Positions 46,024-56,224 of a DNA stretch of 64,000 nt are shown here, one piece after another; position 1 is the stretch's first letter; each line of letters begins with the position of its first letter. The DNA comes from Saccharum officinarum (taxonomy: Eukaryota > Streptophyta > Magnoliopsida > Poales > Poaceae), in contig CM036160.1 in NCBI GenBank assembly GCA_020631735.1, forward strand, positions 115,798,680 through 115,862,679. Direction: 5' to 3'. Both the position numbers and the translations under genes were made by a program. The notes beneath the pieces were generated by a model that saw nothing but the letters and a program-made list of their open reading frames with translations, did no database searches and was not told where the DNA came from.

Positions 46024-49000
46024 TGTAACACCCCAGTGTTACGCAGGCATTTAGCATTGCAAATCATACGCATGATGCATCATTGCATTTATAATCACAT
46101 ATGAAATAGAGTGTATTTTTAGTTAAAGCACTTCTGTGAAACATGATTGTTGCATATAATTGTCTAAGAATTACTCCACCTTGATTATACTTGTTAGGCT
46201 ACTAAAACATGTGTGGCCATAATTTTAAATCACCTAGAACTAGTTAGTACAATTTTTGGAGCAACTTTGGTAACCAAAGTTTTGTCAAAATTTGCTTTTA
46301 AAAATATTATTGAAAATGGTCAAAAACCCTCCCTAATTAGCTTTTATTCTCTAATTCAAAATCTGTTGGGAATTTGGAGTTGGGCAGAGAATTAAATTCT
46401 AAGCAACTTTCATTTTTGGGCCATTTTCAGAAAAAAAAAAAAAGTCATCTTCTTGCTCAAAATGGGATTTTAAAACTGTTAATTGAATTTATTTGAAAAA
46501 TTTCTGGAAAATAAAAATGGAAAATCGTTTCCTCACCTTTTGGGCCGCCGCCTCCCTTCCCAGCCTGCTCACGAATCGGCCTGGCCCAGCTCCGCGCGCC
46601 ACGTCCGCCTCACCTCGCCCGCATGCCCGCGCCACGTCGTGGCCGCAGCAGGGGTGACTCGCCCCGTGGCCGGTATGCGCCGCTCGCCGGCGACACCTGG
46701 CCGACCATGGTCCCCATGAGCGCGTGCCTCGCCATTTCAAGCCGCAGGCGCTCCACTTCTCTCTCTGCCCTCTCCATTTCCTTTCTCCCGCGCGGTAGTT
46801 CTCCGCCCCACACTGAGCACCGCTCGAGCCGGCCTCGCCACCGCCACCTCCGTCGGCAAAATTAGCCACCGGTGGTCCACCGCCGCCCTCCATCGTGTGC
46901 ACATCGCTCCGCCTCCATCTCCGACACGTCGTGCTCGCCTTGATTCCACCATTCTAGCTAGGTAGGTTCGATTTGAGCCGTTTTGCCGCCGTCGGTCATG
47001 GCGCCGCCACGCTCGACCTCACCGTGGGAAGGGTGTCCCCGCTGTTTCTTGTTCTCTCGGAGTCACCTTGCCGTGTTCGCCTTCCTATCGCAAACCTGGC
47101 GCGCACCTCGCCATGCCCGGTCATGGCCGGCAACAGCCGTCGGCCTGCTACCCGCGCGGCCGCGGCGCCATGGTCGCCGTCGTGACCACACCCCCCTTGG
47201 CCTCGCGGACCGAACGGCCTTGGGCCGTAGGCCCAGCCGGGACAGCTCATTTTTCTCCCACACGCGCACGCCCAGGCCGAAAGCCATTTCAGGCCGGTGG
47301 TTTCACTGGCCGGCCCGTTAGCAATAAGAAAAATTATTTTTCGTTTTTCTTTTATTATTTTGAGAAGAGAAATGTTTTAGAAAATGTTTGTGTAACCATT
47401 TTGGCTCCAAAAATTGTGAAATAAATTTCCGTAGACCTCTTAGAACCAGATCTATGATCTAAAAATGTTGCATGTCAAGTTTAAAATACTTTTCTGTAGG
47501 GTTTTTATTTAATCATTGAAATTGTTGTTTTCTTGATAAATATGTAATAAATCATATAAAGCTCAGAAAAATATGGTTTCAATTTTGTTAATCTTTTTGT
47601 GTAATGTACTTTCTAGGAAAAATATGTGCCATGCATGTTCTGTAGAAAATTTTGATGTGTAGTACAAGTGCTTATCATTGTTGATAATTGTTATTTTTGA
47701 CAGAGAGAAAAATATGAATAAAACATGCATATAATAATTTTTCTATAGTGATTGTTTATTGTGTAGAATGTAGGAAAAATGCTAAATCTGTTGTTTGATA
47801 CTTTTCATAGTATAAAGTATTTTTATGCTCATTTTAGGCCTTAGATTGTTATTTTTGTGTAGGCAGTTCTAGTACTCCAAATGTAATGAAATTTTTGTGG
47901 CATGCTAGATTAGATGATAGTAAGCCACTATAATTTTATTAGATTTTTCTATGCTACCAAAAGAAGTGTTGCTATTCAAATATAGTGTCAACTAGGGCTT
48001 AATTAACCTTGTTAATGCAAGATTAGTTGATAAGATTTGCTTTGGTGTATCTTTAAAGCATCTTAGATTTCTAGGGTGACTTGGCATGGTAGAGAATGTT
48101 TGTAGTAGTATACTAGTACATGTTCTTGGATGATGTGGACTACCTTGTAGAAGAGTTATATTCCCACTTTATGCAATAAAGTAAACATGTTCATCTACAT
48201 CTCATTCATCATGATCATTACATGTCATCTCTGCAATGCACCTAGGCATGAGCACTTATACAATTGCATCATACAAGATCACAAGAAGTAACTTCGGTAG
48301 CAGTTCCCGAGGAGCCGGAAGAGCAGCCCGAGGTGCAAGAGCAGGAGGTGCCCGAAGCCGACGAGGAGATCGATAAAGATCTTCCGGAGTGTCCCGACCA
48401 CCGCCCGAGCTCTTTTGAAAGAGGCAAGCCCTGGAGCATTTCTCTCCCAGTTTGCAAATATTTTATTAATGTTTTACTTTAATTGATGCATTACGTTTAG
48501 GGGTTGTTTGCAACCGTTGCTGCATTATACCTTGTTTACCCTTGTTCTACCATATCCTTGTTACCTTAGTATTCGCAGTCAAGAAATGCTTAGCTTGCTT
48601 AGACCGGTAGAAGTCAGGTGATTTCCTATCACCTGCGAGCTATAGGTGGTTACCTGGATCTGCTTGAAAAAGTATGTCATCTTAGAATAACTAAGTGTTA
48701 ATGTGAAATTGAGACCGGATGGAGACTTGCAGGGTTTCGGACTGTAGTGTTTTCCGTCTGTGTCAATTAAGGACTGACCGTTGTTGGGCCTCGAGTCATG
48801 TTGAACGCATGCCTTACATTTAGCTGGCCAAATAATGTACCTTTCGATCGCGAAGCTGGGAGATTATTCGGGCCGAGTGGATTGCCCGCAACGCACTGTA
48901 CCGGAGCAGGTGTGGTAGGACACGGGGGCGCGATGATAAGGCCAAAGAGCAGTCGGACGGCCCCCGGGTACATGTGGTTTCTAGTAAACTCGAGACTTTA

Positions 49001-49899
49001 CCTGAATGGTTGACTCGGTGACCAATATCTCACTTTAGCGGGTGAGTGAGGTTTGTGTGAGGAATAAATTACCAGCTGGTTAATAATCGATTCGAATCGC
49101 CATCGTTCACTGGATAGTGAACACTTGACTTGAGTTACTTCATCATAGTAATATTGATGGAACACTTGGACAGTTATATGGAATATGACATGATGGAAGT
49201 TGTTAATGATCATTGGTTATCCTTACTTGTTTAATTACATGTTACTCTAGTACAGGTGCAAATGTAGTCGACAGGTTAATAAAGATTTAACTTGATGCAA
49301 AAGCTTCTGGAAAAGATTCTTTAATTGCTAAAAATGTCTTTTTGCAAATGAGTCAGCTACCCTACCATAAAGCCATTCATGATCATTGGTGTCAATTTAT
49401 TTTTGGTTATGTCGGGTAAGTCTAGTTGAGTACCTTCTCGTACTCAGGGCTTTGTTCCCACTTGTTGCAGATGGGCAGATGTATTACGGCTACTGTATCA
49501 ACTGCCTTTATCCTACGATGGGTGAAGCTTAGGACCATGGGCGGTGGTCATTCCCTACGTCTCGTCTGATGCTTTTGTTGGAGATGATCATCAGCTGGCA
49601 CTTTATTTCGAACTCTGTGTGAGTGTGTGTGTGGTTTGAACTAAATGCTTCCACTACTTTTATTCGAACTTGGGTTGTAATAACTATGTTTAAACTCCGA
49701 TGTATCTGTGATGTGAACTTTTATGTAATTTGTGACGGTGACCGCTAAACTTATTACGATCTTGGCTGGTATGTAAGTTGGTTTGAAATCCATCATGATT
49801 TCACGGACTACCGGGTTATACGGGCTTAAGTTTGCTAAATTGTCTGCTTGATGGATGATTTTCTTACTTAATTTCATATAATTGGTCGGTTCTGTTACA
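46024..49899 (+). repeat. G LTR 4 (3' end of the block, 3,876 bp, complete)
   Basis: The only complete G LTR in the window, TGTAACACC...GGTCGGTTCTGTTACA, preceded by a polypurine tract and followed by ACACC. GC-rich block about 46540-47330, acidic peptide 48276-48482, palindrome 49088-49099, hairpin 49428-49445. The AT-rich 47340-48270 and 48483-49080 hold no gene I can support. Confidence 0.95.
48276..48482 (+). CDS. LTR-encoded acidic peptide (G LTR 4, best copy)
   Basis: An uninterrupted frame reading RSQEVTSVAVPEEPEEQPEV, an acidic PEADEE stretch, DLPECPDHRPSSF and RGKPWSI, to a TAA at 48480. Upstream the frame is open to an acceptor-like TACAAG. It probably represents an exon whose first part lies in the GC-rich block, but no start codon can be assigned. 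The function is unknown; net charge is strongly negative. Confidence 0.5.
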   Translation, partial: RSQEVTSVAVPEEPEEQPEVQEQEVPEADEEIDKDLPECPDHRPSSFERGKPWSISLPVCKYFINVLL

Positions 49900-50354
49900 A
49901 CACCATCTGGGATGTAGTGTGCTCTGAAAGCATCATGAAACTCTTTCCAAGTGATACGATGGCCAGCGGGCTGTGCGGCGACCAGATTCGCCCACCACGC
50001 CCCTGTGGCACCCCTGAGCTGCTGCGCTGCAAACACGGGTTTCTAGTATTCCGTGCACTGGAGAAGATGGAACTTCTGCTCCATAGTTTGGAGCCAGTCA
50101 TCCGCCTCTAACGGCTCATCGGCCTTTGAGAACACCGATGGACGGGTATCGGTGAAATCCACATAAGTGGTTTCTCCTCCATTATTTTGGCCCCGACGAC
50201 CCTGATTTCCGTTCTGATTCTGGGCCAACAGAGTAGTGGCATTGACCAGTGCTGCAATAGCTTCTACCAGAGTAGGTGGAAATGGTGGGGGATTAGGAGC
50301 ATTGTCCCCAACCCGAGAAGTTCCAGTACCGTCCATCTGTTGTACACAAACCAT
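49900..50354 (-). pseudogene. gag: Gypsy A gag, N-terminal part
   Basis: Starts at the ATG at 50336 (MDGTGTSRVG) just after an ACAACAG acceptor-like site, or 6 codons earlier at 50354. Retrotrans_gag motifs follow: DTRPSVFSKADEPLEADDWL, the amber EY-stop-KP (about 50043, Gln in origin), then RGATGAWWANL and WKEFHDAFRAHYIPDG. The frame reaches the G insertion at 49900 and continues at 7894. Confidence 0.92.
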
Positions 50355-50532
50355 ATTTATTTACATTGCTTTATTGAATTAAAAAGTAGTTAGTACAATA
50401 CCAGTACACACATCAAACTTATCTTACATTATTTTTATTACAAACTTGCTCGCAAGCAAGCAAACCAACCCCACTAAGGTTCTTAGAAAACAGGAAAGAC
50501 TACTATATTACATAACCATCCATTTCGACACT

Positions 50533-51051
50533 TCACTCCTCATCATCATCACTGATCACTATCACTCCATCCTCATTCTCCTGAGCACCTGTACCAGTGA
50601 CGTGACTTGACTCCTCCCCACTTTCCAACATGGGTTCAATTTCTTCCGGATCCTCTTCCTCATTATCCTCTCCACCAGGAATGACCACGGCACCGACATC
50701 ATCTTCTACCGCCTGGGGCTGATGATTGGGATTCATCAGGTCATGTAGCCTATGGACTTCCTCATGTAGGATTGTATTGTACTACTCCAGGTGTGTCACA
50801 TAAAGTTCCAAATCTCGAACACGAGCCCTGGCATCTGTCTCCTTTTCCAGAGACTTGTTCTGGCACTGTTTCCAGAAATGCATGTTGCACTTCAGTCGCT
50901 CTATTTCTGACGTAAGCCTTGCGACCTCTGCTTGTGAATCCGGGTTCGGATTGTGACTACTACTCGCTCCATCACCTCTCGTTGCCAACTGATGACGAGG
51001 CACTCCTTGCGGACCAGCTCTCTTGCGAGGAGTCATCTTCACACGTGCCAT
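50533..51051 (-). pseudogene. Gypsy A ORF0: H3-tail-like N-terminus, coiled coil, acidic tail (172 aa)
   Basis: Lies between the 5' LTR and gag. Residues 1-25 begin MARVKMTPRKRAG and end PRHQLATR, aligning with the histone H3 tail from A1 to K23 with 13 matches and one extra residue. K4, K9, R2, R8, R17 and Q19-T22 of H3 are kept. Residues 35-90 form a heptad-rich coiled coil (AEVARLTSEIERLKC, ARVRDLELYVTHLE). A single in-frame amber at 50782-50784 (Gln in origin) precedes YNTILHEEVHRLHDL, which matches G ORF0. The last 60 residues are acidic (EDNEEEDPEEIEP, ISDDDEE). There is no H3 globular fold. The start at 51051 follows CTTCAGG. Function is unknown. Confidence 0.75.
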
Positions 51052-51441
51052 CCTGAAGCAAGACAGAATTAGAATGATGAGGACAGATGGGAAGGATCTG
51101 AAGGTTAGCATGAACAGGATTGAACCTTACTTAACTCAAACCACTTTAAAAGGAAAGGTAACTTAAGCAGGTTAATTAAACATGATGCATGCATCGTACT
51201 TACGAACTAACAGAAAAGTTTAAGTAACACATGCAATAACATTTGTAACATAGGGCAATATAACATGATACTTCACTACGAAGCTTTCAAATATGATCTA
51301 AGAAAACTACAGAGAGTAGATTGGGATAAGCCAAAAGCAATTTGGACCAAAATATCAATTTAAATTTGTTCGATCCAAATCATTTTGAAGTTTTGCAAAG
51401 TAATACTACAATAACTCCAGTAATTATGCTCTGGTACCAGC
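51052..51441 (-). other. Gypsy A 5' leader
   Basis: A 390-bp AT-rich stretch between the LTR and ORF0, with the primer-binding site at one end and CTTGCTTCAG, an acceptor-like sequence, just before the ORF0 ATG. I see no other open frame of interest. Confidence 0.7.
51428..51439 (-). other. Gypsy A primer-binding site
   Basis: TGGTACCAGAGC on the minus strand, two bases from the LTR end, matching the usual initiator-Met tRNA site at 11 of 12 positions. Confidence 0.88.
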
Positions 51442-51871
51442 TGTCACAGAACCTTCTAATTATGATGGCCCACATGTACCTGTCATCGTCATAATGACCT
51501 CTGACAGTTGTACTTATGTTCCTCATAACTTAAAAGGTCTGCTTTCCTCCGAACAGGATCCAATCACAGGAGTATTGCAATATTACAACAGTTTATTCAA
51601 AATACCATCAGAGTAAAGTAGCGGAAGTCATACAATAACTTAAGTTTACAAACCACAGTTTCCAAATTTCAAACCTTAAGTAGCATTATTACAAACCGGT
51701 AGTAGGGAAGTATCAGTAGTAACTTTATTACAAATGCACAAACGAAGTGCCTTGCCTAGAGGCCACACAGCCTACTCGTCGTCACATTCTTCAGCCACAA
51801 CGGTCATGCAACAAGGCTCAAAGCAGACTTATTCATGAACCGCACCTGCAACAAGGGGTTTAACAAACCCT

Positions 51872-51887
51872 GAGTACGAGAGTACTC
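51872..51887 (-). other. Conserved LTR hairpin GAGTAC-4 nt-GTACTC (A LTR)
   Basis: The same stem as in G, H and S with a different 4-base loop, again between a GGGTAAGTCT motif and a CTTGTTGCAG motif. The loop varies while the stem does not. Confidence 0.7.
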
Positions 51888-52811
51888 AATAAGACTTACC
51901 CAACTAAGAAAAAGACTCTAAAGGCATGCTAGCTTTAGGGAATCAAGGTACAGGCATTCAAGAATCAAAATTTCTTTTGCAGAAAAGCTTACTAAAGTAA
52001 GTCCTTACCTTCAATATTTTATTTTTACCATTGATGGTTCATTAACCAATTCTAAGTGATCCTAATCTAGATCAAAGTAATTCTCATCAAAATCTTTCTC
52101 ATTCTCTTTCAATTCTAATTCTTAACTACGATATAAGTTAGGCGATCGAGTCTCCATAACCGAGGAGCAATGACGATTCGAACCGATTATACCCAGCTGG
52201 GGATCTCTAAACTCACGACATATGTAGAACCAAATCTTGCATATGCCAACCCTCATTTAGATCTCCCAAAACCAGAACGTGTTCATCGCCACCCGAGAGT
52301 AAAGTACTCCTCGAACCCGACCCAATTCTAGCCCGGAGGGTACACGTAACTCCCGCCATCTCTCCACTCCCAGTGCGAGGTTAGACGTTCTCGAAATGGA
52401 ATCACCAACATCTTGGGCTTACCCAAGGCATGAGGCTAGTTGCAAAGTCTCAAAATACAAGCGGGCTTACAACAAACGGTCCTTAGTCGACAAGGCGGAA
52501 ACACTACATTGAGACTCCTTTCTCAATGCAAGTTAGCAGTGGCCAAACCACTCGCCCGATCTTTCAAGTTCATTCTCATATTTCAATATTCATTAAGTAT
52601 GCCGTCATGGCCATATAAACATTCATTTAAAAAGCTTAATTAAGTAAGCATGGCGAAGCATACTATGCATTTTTAGTAAAACAGGTATCAAGGGTGATAT
52701 CGCAATAATCAAGGATGATAATGCAGCAATTGGGTTATCACTCAACTTCTAATTACTTAATACAGTAAACCATAGTACCAGTGATAACAATTTTTAAAAC
52801 TCAAGGAAGGT

Positions 52812-52951
52812 TTAGATGCACCAGGGCTTGCCTTGCTCTGACGAGACGGCAAACTCAGGCTCAAAAACTCCGACTTCCGGTGTGGAACCTACTGAAGACA
52901 GCTCTTCTCCAGAGACTTGCTCGCCAACGTCGACTTCTTTGAAAGCGGGAA
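52812..52951 (-). pseudogene. LTR-encoded acidic peptide, divergent A version
   Basis: At the same position as in S, G and H, after a CATGTAG acceptor-like site, the frame reads FKEVDVGEQVSGEELSSVG and ends EQGKPWCI-stop. Only the acidic character and the terminal GKP(W/R) motif are shared; the DLPECPDHRPSSF core is absent. It may be a diverged homologue or chance. Confidence 0.3.
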
Positions 52952-54315
52952 CTACATGAGCATATAACATGTTTCAACATGATGCGTGATAAACATGATG
53001 CTTGATGATGATATGCCACGGTTAACAACTTGAGTACAATTTTCCTTTGCGGTACAGTCGCAAAACAGTAAAAGCTACTAACTAATAGCGATAACTTTAG
53101 CAACACTAACGTTTCTTACTGAACACGTTACTAACGAGCTCAAACAAGTAATTAAGACGCCAAAGATCATCAAGAATTAGTGACACAAGGTCATCACTCA
53201 ATCAAAAAAGCACACAATACCTAAAGTTATCAATTAACATTTATTTAAACATTTAATTAATTAGGGCATAATTAATAATAAATCATACTTTATCTAAATG
53301 AGCTTAAACTTTTTATATAGATTAATCATGGCCTAAAACAGTGTTACAACAGATTTCATGATTTTTGGATTAATATTTTAATTACTAAAATTCATGGAAG
53401 TTGCATTTAATATTTAATTGAACTAATTAAATAACTTGTAAAAATTAATCAAATTTAGCATTTAATATTTTTTCTAATTAGTTTACACCTTGAAAAGCTT
53501 ACTCAAAAATTTTCACTATTTTTGGAGCTCTACAAAAATTCTAATGAAATAAACAAATACTCTTACTATTCACATTTTTTAAAAAGAAAAACAAAAACTG
53601 CCGCCCAGGCCGCTTCTCCTCTTTCTCTCTGGCTCGGCCCAACTGCACGGCTGGCCCGCATGCTTGCGCCCGCGCGCTCGCGCCTGCGCCCACGCGGCCT
53701 AGCAACGCGCGCGGCCCAGTAGCCCAGCCCAGCCGCGCTCGCGCGCGCTCTCTCTCGCTGACATCTCGGCCCCACCTGTCATCTCCCTCCTTCCGCTCTC
53801 TCGCTCTCTCCCGCGACCCGGCCATGCCCGCACGGCAGCTGGCCGGTGATCATGACGTCGGTCGCCCAACTAACCGGTCTAACATGGTCTACTCTTCACC
53901 GCGAACCTCATCGGACCACTCACGCGACCACAAACGCCGGTGAGGTAACACCTCACCGGCCATGGCGGCACGGTGCTCGCGGTGACCGGCGTCCCAGCAA
54001 TCCATGAAGATAGCATCTAAAACGAAAGCACGAGAAGTAACAGGAGCTCACAGCGATTGCAGCGAAGCCACAAGGAGGCGCTGGGAAGCGGTGGAGAGAG
54101 CTGGCCACGTGAGGCGGCTCGGTGGCGCTCGGTCACCGAAGTTGGGAACGAGAACGATGGTTGCGGGCGATTCAGGCGAAATTGGACTGGTTCAGGTAGA
54201 CCAAGAGATGCGCAAGGGTGAGGCGAACGTGATGACGCGGTAGCGGCGAGCGGCGGAGCTAAGCGGTGGTGACGGCAAACCGAAAAAGGAAAACGACTCC
54301 ACGGTGAACTCAGGC

Positions 54316-54323
54316 TATATATA
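54316..54323 (-). promoter_or_regulatory. TATA box of gypsy A LTR
   Basis: CCTATATATAGCC on the minus strand within GC-rich sequence. It predicts a transcription start near 54285, making 54290-55519 the U3 region. The long stretch from there to 51442 would be R plus U5. Confidence 0.65.
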
Positions 54324-55519
54324 GGGCAACGGTCACGGTAAGAGCACTGGAAGGCTCACGACGTCGTGCTGGCGACCTGGGCGCGCGAGAAGAGCTTAGA
54401 CGGCCATGGCGGCGCTCCGGCGCCCATACCGGCTGGTGGTCGGTCGCCATTGGCCGACACTGTAGCACTCCTCCCCTAAATTTTGCAATTTCAAACTATT
54501 TTATCAAATTACTCTCAAAATCATGTAGCAACTTGAAAAATTCCCAAGATATAAAATCTTCAGAATTTCAAGCTCTACAAGTTTTGTATTGAACATTTTT
54601 CCAAATTCAAGCTGGATTTTGAAATTTGAATTTAAAATCAAAAGGGTACACTTTTCGGGAAATTGGCAATTTAGAAATTACTTTCAATTTTATATTGAAA
54701 CTTCAAAAACTCCCAACACCAAAGTTGTACATCTAGCCAAGACCTACAACTTTGCTATTCAAACCATTTTCAAAATCTGCCTCCATTTTGAAATTTGAGA
54801 TTGGGGATGAAAAGGGGTCAAATTTGAAATTTGCTTCTTTTTAAAATTGCTCCATATTTTACACTAAAACTTTGAAAACTCAAAACACCAAAGTTGTATC
54901 CCTTGAAAAGTTCTACAAACTTGGTTTTAAACGTTTTCTCAAATTTTGCTTTGATTTTGAATTATTTCAAGAGGGGTAAAATTAGGGTTTTGGATTTTAG
55001 GGTTTTCGGAAGAATTTCAAATTGAAATTTGTTGCTAGCTTAATTGGTGATTATTTAATGATCAAACCATCATCCAAGTGTATCATTAGGTCAAGTATTA
55101 CATAGTTGACCAAATGCCACTCTTGGTTGACCAATTTAACTTTTGAAAATCTTTTAATAACGTCCCAAATTTGAATTCAAATTCGAATCGGGAAACTCGC
55201 GACAAGTTTTGGATTCCAATTAAAACTCAAACTTGGAGCTTCATTTTATGTGTTGTACTTGAGTTCATACCCTACACTTGGCACTAGTGTGTAACACAGT
55301 CACACACCTCAAATTGCGCAGGGCATAAACTAAATATTTGCGGTGGCATTCAAAATTAGGGTTTTCGGATCGAGTCACACCACTGAGAGCACATCCAACC
55401 TAGAAAGATAAACTCATTTTAGTTAATGCACAACATGGTTGACCTAAACATGGATACTTTGCGATGCAATATGATGACATGGTAGGTTAATTAGTCACTA
55501 TAACACCCGAGGTGTTACA

Positions 55520-55524
55520 TGTAG
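55520..55524. repeat. Presumed target-site duplication TGTAG of gypsy A, right copy
   Basis: TGTAG directly abuts the A LTR and lies within the copia B integrase frame (IVDDYM read on the minus strand). The matching copy would be off the left end of the window. Confidence 0.6.
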
Positions 55525-56217
55525 TCATCAACAATCATAAAACCATACTTGTTGCCACCAATGCTAGTGTATGTTGTTGGCCCAAACAAGTTCATGTGCA
55601 ATAGCTCAAATGCCTTTGATGTGCTCATTTCACTCTTACTAGGATGTGCATTTCTAACTTGTTTGTCGGCTTGACAAGCACTACAAGGTTTATCCTTCTC
55701 AAAGGTGACATCCTTCAAGCCTCTAACTAAGTCATGCTTTAAAAGTTTGTTCAATTGTTTCATTTCAACATGACCAAGCCTTCTATGCCACAACCAACCC
55801 ATACTAGATTTACTAAGCAAGCATGATGTCAATTGTCTCACTATCATTGAAGTCAATCAAGTATAAGCTACCATGTCTAAATCATTTGAATATTAAATTT
55901 GATCCATCAACACTAATGACTTCAACTTTATCACTACCAAATATGCACTTAAATCTAAGGTCACAAAGTTGTGACACCGATAAAAGATTAAAATCCAAGC
56001 TCTCAACTAGCAATACATTAGATATGCTCATATCATTTGAGATAGCAATTTTACCAATCCCCTTGACTTTGTCTTTCTTGTTGTTGCCGAAAGTGATAGC
56101 ATCAAAACCACCATTTTGACTTGTATCAATTAATTTGAACATACAAGAATCCCCAGTCATATGTTGAGTGCACCCACTATCAAGCACCCAATGCCTTCCT
56201 CTGGCTTTGTAATTGAC
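55520..56217 (-). pseudogene. pol: Copia B protease and integrase N-terminus, interrupted by gypsy A
   Basis: The protease motif LDSGCTQHMTGD is at 56187. After a TGA near 55882 and a frame change, the GAG-pre-integrase zinc region follows (LWHRRLGHVEMKQL, CSACQADKQ), then the start of rve. Where copia integrases have the first catalytic Asp (H-M-D-L-F-G) this copy has Asn (HMNLFGPT). The frame stops at gypsy A after FMIVDDY. B is related to C but clearly a different family. Confidence 0.9.
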
Positions 56218-56224
56218 CTACAAG

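Larger units (their letters stand above)
7895..49899 (+). mobile_element. Tandemly duplicated gypsy G block with nested elements (42 kb)
   Basis: Bounded by G LTRs and a 5-bp duplication. Order: G LTR (truncated), copia C, H integrase, H LTR, G interior 1, G LTR, gap, copia C, H integrase, H LTR, G interior 2, G LTR. The unit 7895-28511 (20,617 bp) recurs as 28512-46023. The second copy lacks about 3.18 kb at the gap, corresponding to 9183-12363, so its true length is near 20.6 kb. The C LTR is 1,597 bp in both units. Long regions differ by only about 1%. Unequal exchange between the two LTRs of one G element explains this with one event. A false duplication made by assembly of a polyploid or heterozygous genome is the alternative. 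Confidence 0.88.
51442..55519 (-). repeat. Gypsy A 5' LTR (4,078 bp)
   Basis: On the minus strand it runs from TGTAACACCTCGGGTGTTA (55519) to GGTTCTGTGACA (51442). It has a TATA box, a GC-rich block (about 53600-54470), an acidic-peptide region (52812-52951), the palindrome variant CGGTTCGAATCG (52174-52185) and the hairpin (51872-51887, 4-base loop). Bordered by the primer-binding site inside and by copia B integrase outside. The stretches 52960-53560 and 54480-55480 are AT-rich with no gene. Confidence 0.94.

Noticed and set aside
49081..49110. tRNA gene suggested by the TTCGAATC core
   Set aside because: No acceptor stem or cloverleaf can be formed and no proper A box is visible; only the B-box-like string is present.
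50977..51051. A host histone H3 gene fragment
   Set aside because: Only the tail-like segment is present, in frame with a coiled coil and acidic tail and in the fixed ORF0 position of the element; the H3 globular fold is absent.
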